From a virus, in the IMG/VR virus record IMGVR_UViG_3300046532_002634, positions 1-48,038 of that record: 48,038 nt of DNA; one strand, given 5' to 3'. Under the pieces are notes generated by a model. The model was not told where the DNA came from. It saw only the letters and a list, made by a program, of their open reading frames with translations, and searched no databases. The stretch's first letter is position 1; the number at the start of each line of letters is the position of its first letter. The translations under genes were made by a program, and so were the position numbers. Of this stretch, positions 10,244 to 18,849 are shown in pieces.

Positions 10244-12127
10244 CTATTCCCGACCAGCCGGATCGACGTATGTCGTCGGCTTGCTTGGTTTTTGCTTGCC
10301 TGTGGGGACACTGGGAGTGGGTGTGTCGAAGCCAGCGGCTTTCATCATCTGATCACGCTCCTCATCCGTCGTGTCCCATTGGAACCAGTTCCAAAGCCAG
10401 TCCGGTCCTAAACCATCGGTGTCGTAACCTGCATCACTCAACGCTTCTTCCATTTCCCTTTGTCCAGAAATCCCAAACTGCTCGCGCTTGTAAAACTCCA
10501 AGTCGTCTTTAGAGAGGCCAGCGGAGAGCAATAATCTCAACCCCGCGTAGCGTTGATCCGCAGAAACCCCATCTTGGCCTTTAAACATCAACTGTCCTCC
10601 CATCGCTGGGCTTTTCTGGATTTTTTGCTGCTTAATAACCAACTCGTTGTCACCTTTTTTTATCTGATCCTTGAGTGTTAAGTCGCCAATCTCTGCCTCC
10701 TGCTTCTTCTCTTTAAGCAAAAACTCTTTCTCTTGCATCTTCATTGATTGTTGAAGTATGTCTTCCTTATCAAGTTGCTGACGCGCCATACCGATGGCTT
10801 GCGTTCGGCCCATATTGGGACCGTATGTTGGCTGAAGACCAACGTGCGATGGCCCAGCTATTCCGCCGCTTGGATCAACTATTGCGCCGCCAGTGCGACC
10901 ATAGTTCTGAAGCTGTGCAGCGCGAGTCCTTAACTCTCTGGCAGCGTCTTTGCGATCCTGACGAGCCTCGCGAGCTTCTTGCCACTTGCCGTAGTCAGTG
11001 ACGGACTTCACCGTTCCATCTTCATTGAAATCAGTGTACTTTTCCCCGGCAATCCTAGCCGCTCTCCTTGGGGCTTTTGCGTTGTTAAGCATGTCCCTGT
11101 ATTCCCGACCTTCTTCGGTGTATAGGATGCTGGGGTCGCCATCGTTATCTTCTACAAATGCGCGAACTGCTTCGGGAACGCTAGGCCCGAACCTCGTCGC
11201 GGCAACCACGCTTGCCTTTCCGTAGGTTGGGGAATTAGGATCGGTGTCTACCTTTCTGAGAAAACCTCTGTCATCTTGCGGGCGTACATTTGGGTCTTGC
11301 GGCCCTTGCGTCCCATCGTATTGGTTTGCCATCCCTTCGATCCGCTGCGCTGTCTCCATTTGTTTTTGAGCCATGTCTCTGAAATGCATGCTGTCGAGGG
11401 CTTCACCACTGACCATGCCGCCCGGTGTCATCATTGAACGGCCCTGATCGCTTCGGGACGGAAGCCTATTTAACAACCCTTCATTCACGCCAGGAGAAAC
11501 AGGAATGCGCCGGGGCAGGGCAGGCTCCATTAAGTTGGAGTTGCCCAGTGGATCTGTATTGGTCCTGTCTATGTAGTTTGGCTGTCGCGGTGCAGCTTGC
11601 AGTATTGGGCTTTGAGCATTTGCCGCATCTTGTCCGTAGTTTTGCTCGACTGCGCCTTCAAGGAAATAATTCCTTGCAGGGACAGGCGACGGGGCAGGTA
11701 TGTTGCTTGGACTTTGCGGATTTAAATTAGCTCTCGATGGAGGCGGTGTGTATCCATCAGCATCACGAAGTTTTCTAGCCTCAAACTGAGCATTTGACTC
11801 GGTGTTCAACTTTTGCAGTCCACCAGAACTTGGCACTGACGGTGCGGCAGGATTAGCACCAAGACGCTGCAACCGTGCCTGGTATTGCGATATGGTTTCT
11901 GTGTTCATCTTCTTCGGGACGGGCAACTTCGCCGCTGGTGTGCGTTGCGGTGCGGCCACGCTACGCTTCCCAAACTGCGGCATCCTGACAGACGGAACCG
12001 CAGGCTGCATGGTCATTTGCGGCATCCTGACAGACGGAACCGCACCGCCCGGCAGATTCGGCGGATCAAAAGGATCATATTGGGGAGGGTTATGCCTTGG
12101 CCCACGCGGTGGTCGTTGAAACATCAT
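10244..12127 (-). CDS. Pro/Gln/Arg-rich virion-type protein, 627 aa
   Basis: I do not recognise a family. The N-terminal 250 residues are low-complexity, rich in Pro, Arg, Asn and Gln, with the block AVPSVRMPQ present twice. The middle has a charged helical, probably coiled-coil stretch (LLKEKKQEAEIGDLTLKDQ, residues about 470-490), and the C-terminus is acidic then Pro/Lys-rich. ATG at 12127 follows AGGA seven bases upstream, and that ribosome site overlaps the stop of the preceding gene. It lies directly upstream of the giant polyvalent gene with a 51-nt gap, so a structural or injected internal protein is plausible but unproven. Confidence 0.8.
   Translation of the reverse strand: MMFQRPPRGPRHNPPQYDPFDPPNLPGGAVPSVRMPQMTMQPAVPSVRMPQFGKRSVAAPQRTPAAKLPVPKKMNTETISQYQARLQRLGANPAAPSVPSSGGLQKLNTESNAQFEARKLRDADGYTPPPSRANLNPQSPSNIPAPSPVPARNYFLEGAVEQNYGQDAANAQSPILQAAPRQPNYIDRTNTDPLGNSNLMEPALPRRIPVSPGVNEGLLNRLPSRSDQGRSMMTPGGMVSGEALDSMHFRDMAQKQMETAQRIEGMANQYDGTQGPQDPNVRPQDDRGFLRKVDTDPNSPTYGKASVVAATRFGPSVPEAVRAFVEDNDGDPSILYTEEGREYRDMLNNAKAPRRAARIAGEKYTDFNEDGTVKSVTDYGKWQEAREARQDRKDAARELRTRAAQLQNYGRTGGAIVDPSGGIAGPSHVGLQPTYGPNMGRTQAIGMARQQLDKEDILQQSMKMQEKEFLLKEKKQEAEIGDLTLKDQIKKGDNELVIKQQKIQKSPAMGGQLMFKGQDGVSADQRYAGLRLLLSAGLSKDDLEFYKREQFGISGQREMEEALSDAGYDTDGLGPDWLWNWFQWDTTDEERDQMMKAAGFDTPTPSVPTGKQKPSKPTTYVDPAGRE
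11976..12044 (-). repeat. Pair of exact 27-bp direct repeats
   Basis: The same 27 bases occur at 11976-12002 and 12018-12044, 42 bp apart. In the coding strand they give the repeated peptide AVPSVRMPQ. Exact identity at every codon position suggests a recent duplication. Confidence 0.85.
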
Positions 12128-12136
12128 CGTATCGTC

Positions 12137-12790
12137 CTAGTCTTTTCGGTTACTTAATGGGCCTAGCGCGGCTTGTTTTATCCAACTGATTCCCTCTGGC
12201 GTTCCTAGCAAGCTTGTCATGGTACGACCGTCGAAGTAGCCATGTTGCTGGGCTTGCTGACGCATCCACTCCGCAGATTGGTTCTTGTGTCCAACAGTGA
12301 TATTGCCCAGCAAGGGTCTTTTCTCTTGCCTTCGGAAGTTCTCTGATCCAAACACGATGTCGCCAAGCACTGGTGCTATCTCGGTTTTGTCTGCTGGCAT
12401 ACGAGCCGACTGACCGTATGCATGCTCCAATTCATGGTTCGCAATCATTGGGCGACCCAGTAATTCATGGTTCGCAATCATTGGGCGACCCAGTCTAAGT
12501 CCAGCCGGATTCAGTTTTGGCGGCACATAAGCGACACCAGTGCCGCGTCTACCAAATGCCCTGTTGGGTGGGTACTGAGGAGATGGGATTTGACTGTATG
12601 GCGTGAGAGTCCTCCCAGGGTTTCGCCGCTGCACTAACGCTTGCCCGACAGGAGATGAAGGGTCGTACCTATCGCCTTGGTTGGACGCTAATCTAGCGAA
12701 CTCCCCTCTTGGGCTTGACGGACCTAACGCATGCATCGACCTATCTAGAGAGGCGACACCAGCGTTTAGCAGTCTGTAGTCGTTTGGCAT
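12137..12790 (-). CDS. Putative HExxH metallopeptidase-like protein, 217 aa
   Basis: HELEH at residues 119-123 fits the HExxH zinc-binding helix of metallopeptidases, followed by AYGQ. The 11-residue block LGRPMIANHEL occurs twice in tandem (residues 100-110 and 111-121); only the second copy completes HExxH, because the first reads HELLG. The N-terminal 95 residues are Pro/Arg-rich without a recognised fold. The gene ends 9 nt before the 627-aa gene and is co-oriented with the giant polyvalent gene, which carries its own HExxH domain. A third zinc ligand cannot be fixed by eye, so activity is an inference. Confidence 0.75.
   Translation of the reverse strand: MPNDYRLLNAGVASLDRSMHALGPSSPRGEFARLASNQGDRYDPSSPVGQALVQRRNPGRTLTPYSQIPSPQYPPNRAFGRRGTGVAYVPPKLNPAGLRLGRPMIANHELLGRPMIANHELEHAYGQSARMPADKTEIAPVLGDIVFGSENFRRQEKRPLLGNITVGHKNQSAEWMRQQAQQHGYFDGRTMTSLLGTPEGISWIKQAALGPLSNRKD
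12429..12494 (-). repeat. Exact 33-bp tandem duplication across the HExxH coding segment
   Basis: Positions 12429-12461 and 12462-12494 are identical. The 33 bp are 11 codons, so the frame is kept and one copy of LGRPMIANHEL is added. Confidence 0.95.
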
Positions 12791-12839
12791 ACGATTCCTT
12801 CCGTGACGTACTCGCCAACCATTTTAACGGTGCGAGGTT

Positions 12840-13352
12840 TTATTCCGTAAGCTTTGCTTTTTGCTCCATCCTGATCGCAAGCTTGAGCATCTTTTCTGCT
12901 GCTTTCCTTCGCAGCACCAAAGGAATAGCCGTTGTGACCTTCCCCATCTTTTCGCTTTGACTGACCAAATGTGAGATGATGTACTCAGCCTGTTGCTTGC
13001 ACTTCTCAATTCCCCAACTATTCATCTTCCGCTCTAGATTTCCACACCCACAGGTAGCCTTTGGAACTTTGTCCAGAAGTGACTGGGGTAGGCTCTTTTC
13101 AATCAGCTTTTTGAGTTGAGTACCAGTGGTACTGCTACCACGGAGTTGAGTACCAGTGGTACTGCTACCACGGAGATGAGTACCAGTGGTACTGCTACCA
13201 CGGAGAGCAGCCTCTATCTCGTTTCGATGATCGGTAAACCACTGTCGTGTTTCTGCTGGGCAAGTTGACCAAGGGATTACGCCTAGTCGATTCCGCTTTG
13301 GAATGATGCGAACGCTGTACCCCATCTCTTCGATCTCTTTGAGGATGCTCAT
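12840..13352 (-). CDS. TubC_N-like / CxC..MN..G...C phage protein, 170 aa
   Basis: Residues 1-49 (ILKEIEEMGYSVRI...LGVIPW...HRNEIEAAL) resemble the TubC N-terminal docking fold often found at the start of phage and plasmid proteins. Residues 50-80 are three tandem copies of RGSSTTGTQL (first copy with H for Q). Residues about 98-118 hold a Cys motif, TCGCGNLERKMNSWGIEKC, of a kind I associate with phage virion-cluster proteins. The C-terminal 50 residues are basic and helical. Its ATG overlaps the stop of the upstream Cys-rich gene by four bases (ATGA). Function unknown; the Cys cluster may bind metal. Confidence 0.8.
   Translation of the reverse strand: MSILKEIEEMGYSVRIIPKRNRLGVIPWSTCPAETRQWFTDHRNEIEAALRGSSTTGTHLRGSSTTGTQLRGSSTTGTQLKKLIEKSLPQSLLDKVPKATCGCGNLERKMNSWGIEKCKQQAEYIISHLVSQSEKMGKVTTAIPLVLRRKAAEKMLKLAIRMEQKAKLTE
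13115..13204. repeat. Three tandem 30-bp repeats with internal dyad symmetry
   Basis: Units lie at 13115-13144, 13145-13174 and 13175-13204, nearly identical. Each contains TACCAGTGGTA, itself a palindrome, overlapping TGGTACTGCTACCA, which can form a five-base-pair hairpin. They encode the RGSSTTGTQL repeat. There are no spacers, so this is not a CRISPR array. Confidence 0.9.
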
Positions 13353-14068
13353 GGTGGTTCTCCCTCGTCTGCCGGGTCACATGCATAAGGATGCGTGTCC
13401 GGGCAACATTCCTCTTGCGTATAGTCGAACTGAACTTCGGAAACGCAGCCGTTTGGTGCGCTCGACAGCCCTCCTCCGAGGGACGATTTTGGAGTTCTTG
13501 AAGTAGTGCAAATAGTAGCTTCGGGTCCATTATCTATAGTAGTGATGTCGATGGTGATTACGTCATTTATCGCATCGTCACAATTATTATCAGCAAGCTC
13601 ACCGCCTGCATCGTGACAACCAGTTGGCCCCGTTCCCGATTTAATGCTCAGTTCTATTGTGGTTGAATTTTTCAATTCAACCACCAAAACTCCACACCCA
13701 GCAAACCCTAGTGCAGTACCCCCAGCACCATCGTCAATCAAACAGTTCCAATAACCGGGGATTTCCCATTTGCAATTAGATACCCAGTATGGTCCCTTCC
13801 GACCCCCTATAGGTGAGCAGTTCGTCGATGGCGTGTTGTTCTCCCAGCAAGCCTCCTCCTCTGGTGTTCCAGCATATTCGTATACAAATGTTAGGTATGG
13901 GCATATGCAGCCATCCCAAGCAACCAGCCAATTTGACCACTCTAGGCAGCAGTAAGGACATACATCACAGTCAGGGCAGTAGCACGGTTCTTCGCAGCAG
14001 CAGCGTTCATGGATCGCAAGTGCGCCGTTTCTAACTAAAAGTTTTCCGTCCCATCGGTAAAGAGTCAT
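13349..14068 (-). CDS. Cys-rich virion-type protein, 239 aa
   Basis: About 23 of 239 residues are cysteine. A dense cluster at residues 23-41 (CCCEEPCYCPDCDVCPYCC) forms several CxxC knuckles that could hold metal ions or disulfides. The start MTLYRWDGKLLVRNG is reminiscent of short planctomycete phage structural proteins. The rest is Gly/Asn/Thr-rich, likely beta-structured. It overlaps the genes on both sides by four bases, so translation is coupled within the tail-gene series. No enzymatic motif is visible. Confidence 0.8.
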   Translation of the reverse strand: MTLYRWDGKLLVRNGALAIHERCCCEEPCYCPDCDVCPYCCLEWSNWLVAWDGCICPYLTFVYEYAGTPEEEACWENNTPSTNCSPIGGRKGPYWVSNCKWEIPGYWNCLIDDGAGGTALGFAGCGVLVVELKNSTTIELSIKSGTGPTGCHDAGGELADNNCDDAINDVITIDITTIDNGPEATICTTSRTPKSSLGGGLSSAPNGCVSEVQFDYTQEECCPDTHPYACDPADEGEPP

Positions 14069-15657
14069 GGAGTCTCGTCTTCTTCCGGGCAGTCAGTAAC
14101 TGGAATGCAGACTGGAGTTCCAGCAGCCGGTGAGCTACAGGCGAGGACGTTGATCGTTGAGAAGCAAAGTCCGGCTGTGCCGTCCACTGCGTTCCCGCAT
14201 GTACCAGCAATGGTAGCGCCATTGCTGTAGGTGGAAACATTAGGAAGGGATGATCCATACGAGCAAGCACAACCTGAGACACATCCAGACCCTACCCACC
14301 GGGCAAGGGCTGTGCCAACGCCTGTTGCGGTGAAAATGCAAGCTCCAGTGCAGGTTGACAGATAGGTTTGCATTACTGTCTCCTCTGCAAGAATAAGGCT
14401 AGCATATCTTGAGTGATCTTTTTCAGCACAACCGTCTTGTGCTTCATCTTCGCTCCAACCATAAAGGTCCATGACCTTATAGTTCATGTTGATCGTTGGA
14501 CAAGATGATGTATCGAAAGAGATATTTTGATTTGATTGACTATCAGTTCCTTGGACAACTTGGTGCAAGGCGGGTGGGCCAAGCAACGCTGACGCTGTTG
14601 AAACCACGACATACTTGTGAGTCGTAGGATTGTAGCAGGCGATTCCGAGTGTTTCTTCTTTTGGTAAACAATCCATTGCTGTTGGGATAACCTCGGGAGG
14701 ACAGCCAGCCGCACTGGGGTCAAAGCCATCCCACACGCTTCCAGTCTGAACCCACTCCCCACCTGTGAACCTGACATCAGTCCAGCGAGCTATCTTCTGT
14801 TCGACACGGATTATTTGCCACTCGGCACTTGTGGCAGATCCTCCACCTACGGTGTAATCCTCTGGCTCAGAAGGCCCAAGGTTTGTAATCCTTTGGATGA
14901 TGACATTTGAGTCAGCTACCGCATCTAAGTTAAAGTTGTTTTGCGCATCGATTACTGACGATCCCGCGCTTGCCTCTGGTGGAACATCGACATTGTTGTA
15001 TGCGCTCCTGATGCTATCGGGACCGACATTAACTGTTACTTGCTTTGTCTCGTTTAGGAACTTCAGGCATGTGCTTATTGTTCCCTTTAGCTCGTTGATC
15101 GGGAGGCTGCACTCCTCAATCTCATACCTAGCTTCATGGGTTGGCTCAGTGGTGGATTCAGTTTCAGTGTCGTCTTCAGATTCTGCTACATAGTAGGCCC
15201 AACCTGTTGCATCAAGCTCTATGTCAGCAAATAGGTTGAATGGATCTTTAATTTCAAGCGTGTCCCCATGCTTCAGAAATCCCGACGACAAGTTTGGTGC
15301 TGAGTTCTGGACCCTCAATACTTTAACCGGAACCGACTGACCGATTATCTTGCCTGTGGTGACAAACTGAATCCTTGGATGTGGAACGTCACTGATGATT
15401 ACCCATCGCTCATCAATGGTCTGCCCAACAATAAACTCTTCATCGACTCCTATCTTGCGACCTTTGATGTTTACTATCGGAACGTGCTGACCGACGATTG
15501 TTTTTAAGGTCAGTGAGTCTGGATGCTCGGCTGAACTGGAAGGAGCAGATGCGTTCTGGAAAAGCCGCAACTTCGCATTGAAGCACGGGCATTCCTCACC
15601 GTCCCTCGGAGCAGACGCCTCCATGCACGTTGCGATTGCGATTCTTGCATAGAACAT
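14065..15657 (-). CDS. Structural protein of unknown fold, 530 aa
   Basis: No family recognised. It is Thr/Ser/Asp/Val-rich, with repeated short beta-like segments in the N-terminal third (IVGQHVPIVNIKGRKIGV, FIVGQTIDERWVI, KIIGQSVPVKVLRV), which suggests related small beta modules. The C-terminal third has scattered cysteines. TAATG links its start to the preceding gene (one-base overlap) and ATGA links its end to the Cys-rich gene. Its position among tail genes suggests a tail or baseplate-associated virion protein. Confidence 0.8.
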   Translation of the reverse strand: MFYARIAIATCMEASAPRDGEECPCFNAKLRLFQNASAPSSSAEHPDSLTLKTIVGQHVPIVNIKGRKIGVDEEFIVGQTIDERWVIISDVPHPRIQFVTTGKIIGQSVPVKVLRVQNSAPNLSSGFLKHGDTLEIKDPFNLFADIELDATGWAYYVAESEDDTETESTTEPTHEARYEIEECSLPINELKGTISTCLKFLNETKQVTVNVGPDSIRSAYNNVDVPPEASAGSSVIDAQNNFNLDAVADSNVIIQRITNLGPSEPEDYTVGGGSATSAEWQIIRVEQKIARWTDVRFTGGEWVQTGSVWDGFDPSAAGCPPEVIPTAMDCLPKEETLGIACYNPTTHKYVVVSTASALLGPPALHQVVQGTDSQSNQNISFDTSSCPTINMNYKVMDLYGWSEDEAQDGCAEKDHSRYASLILAEETVMQTYLSTCTGACIFTATGVGTALARWVGSGCVSGCACSYGSSLPNVSTYSNGATIAGTCGNAVDGTAGLCFSTINVLACSSPAAGTPVCIPVTDCPEEDETP

Positions 15658-17111
15658 TATCTAATCACCGACTCTGTTCCCGGTGTAAAATTCAAAGCGA
15701 TCCGCATCGTGTGTGACTTTGCTACCTGCCGTCTAGCAATAGCAAACTCGTACTCAACCGCAGCCACTTGCCCAACGCCACCTAAGTGGTAAAACTTGTC
15801 AGTCGTGATCACTTGCACGCCGCCAATACCCGTTTCGGGTTGTGGTGGGTCGTACTTGTGGGCCAAAGCCAGACGAACATCCCGAAACAGGTTGGTCCAT
15901 ACCGGGCTTGGAATGTCGCCTTCGCTAGATTCAATTGGTTTGATCCAGTCAACAAAGAGATTCAACTGACCAGATTGCCGTGAATCAATTGTGACTATAT
16001 GTGTGTCTCGAAAGTAGCCATTCGCCCCGTCCTTTTTCATATACCCTGTAAGAACTTTTGCTTCTAGGCTGTATCCATCACTGGAAGAATCTGCTGACAA
16101 AACAGGGTGGTCCGTCACAAACACCACGCCCCCGTTCGTTAATTCGATTGCGTCAACGATCTCGTTTCCGCGAGACACAAGTGGCTGGTGGACAGGAAAC
16201 GGTTCCCAATCGTCTCTGATTACTCTCCCCTTCTCGTACTGAGGCTTCTCAGGATCGTTCAGGATCGACTTGGGCCGGTGGTTCAGATATGTCCGCTCGG
16301 GTGTCGTGACATCGGGCTTCCACAAGCGATAGTCTTCCTGTGCATGGTCAGTGGCGGTCGCTGACTTTACCAAACTAAGAACGTCCGTTGCTCCAAGCGG
16401 TGTTGCGACTCCTGTAGAGTTGTCGAGGTAAACTGCGGTGCAATCCACCTTCTCCTCATATACTACCGGCGATGACATGAATTTGAGCGAGTTCCATTCG
16501 TTAGCGGGTGCAGGCTTATACACCTTCAGTGGAAACGCTGGAAGAACTCCGGTCCCTGCGAGAGATATGGTGTACTGCCCGTTTTCAGGCGAGTAAACCA
16601 TTCGGCAACCAGTGTTGTCGAGCAAGTCCTGCATCGCCTCGGCGCAGGTCTTTTCCGCCCACCTTGCGGGTGGCTCGAAAGACGGGATGTTTGCTGGGTC
16701 AACAACAATGGTCAGCAAGCCGTCGCAAGCAGCCACGATTTCGGCTACGAGTTCAGTGATGCTCTTTCGGGTTCCACTCTTAACCCGACCAGACGCATCG
16801 CGATCATTCCAGTTGCGATCAATCCTGAACTTCTCCAGTATCCATCGTGAATCTTCCAGCACAACGTGCATTCCGCCATACCTCGCCTTGATCGCCTTCA
16901 CAACCCTCATGTACCTCCAACTGCCTTGGAAAGAATCTGTTATGCAGGTCAGGTCCGCATGTTTAGGGCGAGGCGGGCCGGAGTTCCGTATAAACAAAGG
17001 GTTCCCAACAGCGCAATCCACGACACACCTGCCTGCCTTCGCTTCTGACCCCTGAACAAAGTGAAATTTGTGAACATCAGGGTAGCCATTGAGTCGTATA
17101 TCAACTGTCAT
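15657..17111 (-). CDS. Putative tail/baseplate-hub-like protein, 484 aa
   Basis: Residues about 90-190 (LEDSRWILEKFRIDRNWNDRD, KSITELVAEIVAACDG, RWAEKTCAEAMQDLLDNTGCRMVY) follow a pattern I know from phage tail-hub-like proteins: a D-R-W segment, then a pair of amphipathic helices, then a tGCRvvy beta strand. The rest is beta-rich. Start overlaps the preceding stop by four bases and the end shares one base with the next gene. Assignment to the hub is tentative; virion location is well supported by context. Confidence 0.75.
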   Translation of the reverse strand: MTVDIRLNGYPDVHKFHFVQGSEAKAGRCVVDCAVGNPLFIRNSGPPRPKHADLTCITDSFQGSWRYMRVVKAIKARYGGMHVVLEDSRWILEKFRIDRNWNDRDASGRVKSGTRKSITELVAEIVAACDGLLTIVVDPANIPSFEPPARWAEKTCAEAMQDLLDNTGCRMVYSPENGQYTISLAGTGVLPAFPLKVYKPAPANEWNSLKFMSSPVVYEEKVDCTAVYLDNSTGVATPLGATDVLSLVKSATATDHAQEDYRLWKPDVTTPERTYLNHRPKSILNDPEKPQYEKGRVIRDDWEPFPVHQPLVSRGNEIVDAIELTNGGVVFVTDHPVLSADSSSDGYSLEAKVLTGYMKKDGANGYFRDTHIVTIDSRQSGQLNLFVDWIKPIESSEGDIPSPVWTNLFRDVRLALAHKYDPPQPETGIGGVQVITTDKFYHLGGVGQVAAVEYEFAIARRQVAKSHTMRIALNFTPGTESVIR

Positions 17112-17902
17112 CGCGTATATCCCGATCCAGCGTGACCTGAACTCAGGGGAGACGCGCCAAGACGCTCGAATACATATTTGTACGTCATTTTATAATGCGT
17201 TGCCACGCCGTTTCCGTGGTACTGGGGCGAGTGCTGCGTGATGACGCGATGTTCTTGCATCTCTTCGTTTGCCCAGTAGGGTGTAGGAGGAGAGAACCAA
17301 CCGCCGAGGGAGACTATCTCGCCTTGTTGAATATGGACCACCTTGGACTTGCTTGTGAGATAGTGCTTGTACGGTTCGCCTCGCCAATTTGCTCTCACCT
17401 TCCATGTCGCAGCACCAGTTCCAGTCTTGCTGACTCCTTCATTGAAGCTGATGAGATTACTGTCTGCCATCAAGATCACTGCTTGGACAGTCATCGAAAA
17501 TGATCGAGTGTTAGCATATTCGCACTCGCTTAGATTGTCCCAGCTTCGTCGCGTAACACGATTTCCTGAGATGTTATTTGAGACTTGGCTTCTAAGGACG
17601 TGAACTGATGGATCACCGTTATCGAGCAGGAAACCACAGTCCTGATAGTTTACGTTATATGCGTCCCTTAACGCGGCGATCTTAACTCCGACCTGAGCCG
17701 TGCTAAGTTCAGATGTTTGGGCAGGGTCTTGGAAAAAGTTCCCTCGCAGTCGCCAAATGAAATCAGCAGCCCACCTTGTGCCTTCCGGGGTGAATCGCGG
17801 GATAATCTCTATGGCTTCCGGGTACACCTCACCCTTCTCGTGGATGTAGGGATTGGCCCCATTTCCGTAGTAAAACGCCAACCCTTTTCCGTCAACTGAC
17901 AT
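17108..17902 (-). CDS. Putative tail protein, 264 aa
   Basis: No named family. The protein is aromatic-rich and probably all-beta, with conserved-looking segments such as RWAADFIWRLRGNFF and HYKMTYKYVFERLG near the end. An upstream in-frame ATG exists at 17914, but ATG at 17902 (MSVDGKG) follows GGAG at a better distance and overlaps the upstream gene by 11 rather than 23 bases, so I prefer it. Flanked by tail-type genes on both sides. Confidence 0.75.
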   Translation of the reverse strand: MSVDGKGLAFYYGNGANPYIHEKGEVYPEAIEIIPRFTPEGTRWAADFIWRLRGNFFQDPAQTSELSTAQVGVKIAALRDAYNVNYQDCGFLLDNGDPSVHVLRSQVSNNISGNRVTRRSWDNLSECEYANTRSFSMTVQAVILMADSNLISFNEGVSKTGTGAATWKVRANWRGEPYKHYLTSKSKVVHIQQGEIVSLGGWFSPPTPYWANEEMQEHRVITQHSPQYHGNGVATHYKMTYKYVFERLGASPLSSGHAGSGYTR

Positions 17903-18836
17903 CGCGTTCTCCATCCATGTCTAGCTGGTCCTCAAGCTGCGCAATGCTTCTTGCGTGAACATTCATCACTTGAGCAAATACATTCAAAATGTTGACCATA
18001 GCGGCGGTCGAAGTCTTTATGGAATCTGTCGCTTGCTCAAGAGACACATTCTTTGTTGTTTGGTCATTGCCCGGCAATGAGAATGCTGTCTGAGGGGTTA
18101 TCTCAAAATCTTTCTGCGCAGCAAGTTGGGCAGAGTTTGCTTCAGGGCTGGGGGGAGGATTGGTATCATTGCCGAGTTCAGCAGAAGAAGTGGTAGTGCT
18201 GGTGCTGGCTGTACTGGTGGAGGTGGTGGGAGGTTGAGCAGAAACGACAGCGGCACCCACTGGCGGGTCTACTGGCTCACCCGAAACACCGATGTCACCC
18301 ACTAGCGGGTCTACTGGCTCACCAGGCTCACCAATGTCACCCACTGGCGGGTCTACTGGCTCACCCGGCTCACCAATATCACCCACCGGCTCTGGCGGTA
18401 GAGGTGGTGGTGGTGCGCCATCAGGATCGCCACCCGGCTCTGGATCGCCACTTTTAGGTTTGGCTAATTCAGCAGCCTCGCGAGCAGCCTCATCGACGGC
18501 GTTCCAGTCAGCTTCCTCTAGGTAGTCACCAATGGAATCTACAACCAGCGGTCCCTTTTTGCCGGGAAGCTTAAGCTGTGTTTGGCGTACTAGCTTTTGG
18601 ACAGGGGGCTTTTCTTCCTCTGGATCTCCCCCCTCTTCTTCTGGAGGAACATCCTCTAAGCCTTCCATTTTGGCTGGCGGATCAGCGTCAGCCGCTGGCG
18701 GATCAGCGTCAGCCATAGGAGCAATAGGGTTATCGGGATCATCCCATGTCTTGCGCTCACCAGCGTCAAATTCTACCGGGGAAACCGGATGATTCAGATC
18801 GTCAAATTCTTCCGGCGTAAGTGGCTCGTCTGCCAT
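17892..18836 (-). CDS. Acidic Pro-rich repeat protein, 314 aa
   Basis: Very acidic and proline-rich. DADPPA occurs twice near residue 45. Residues about 150-195 hold three copies of a 14-residue GDIGEPGEPVDPPV repeat. A Ser/Thr-rich linker follows, and the last 60 residues form an amphipathic helix (VNILNVFAQVMNVHARSIAQL) that could oligomerise. ATG at 18836 has AAAGGA upstream. It may be a chaperone, linker or fibre-like virion protein; no enzyme motifs. Confidence 0.75.
   Translation of the reverse strand: MADEPLTPEEFDDLNHPVSPVEFDAGERKTWDDPDNPIAPMADADPPAADADPPAKMEGLEDVPPEEEGGDPEEEKPPVQKLVRQTQLKLPGKKGPLVVDSIGDYLEEADWNAVDEAAREAAELAKPKSGDPEPGGDPDGAPPPPLPPEPVGDIGEPGEPVDPPVGDIGEPGEPVDPLVGDIGVSGEPVDPPVGAAVVSAQPPTTSTSTASTSTTTSSAELGNDTNPPPSPEANSAQLAAQKDFEITPQTAFSLPGNDQTTKNVSLEQATDSIKTSTAAMVNILNVFAQVMNVHARSIAQLEDQLDMDGERDVS
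18255..18380 (-). repeat. Three 42-bp tandem repeats
   Basis: Units begin at 18255, 18297 and 18339 and differ at a few bases. Each encodes a 14-residue collagen-like acidic repeat (GDIGEPGEPVDPPV). Confidence 0.85.
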
Positions 18837-18849
18837 TACTCATCCTTTA

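Noticed and set aside
11885-12157. Plus-strand frames antisense to the Pro-rich 627-aa gene
   Set aside because: Codon composition and lack of ribosome sites indicate shadows.
13115-13204. CRISPR-like array
   Set aside because: The three 30-bp units are contiguous with no spacers and code for a peptide repeat.
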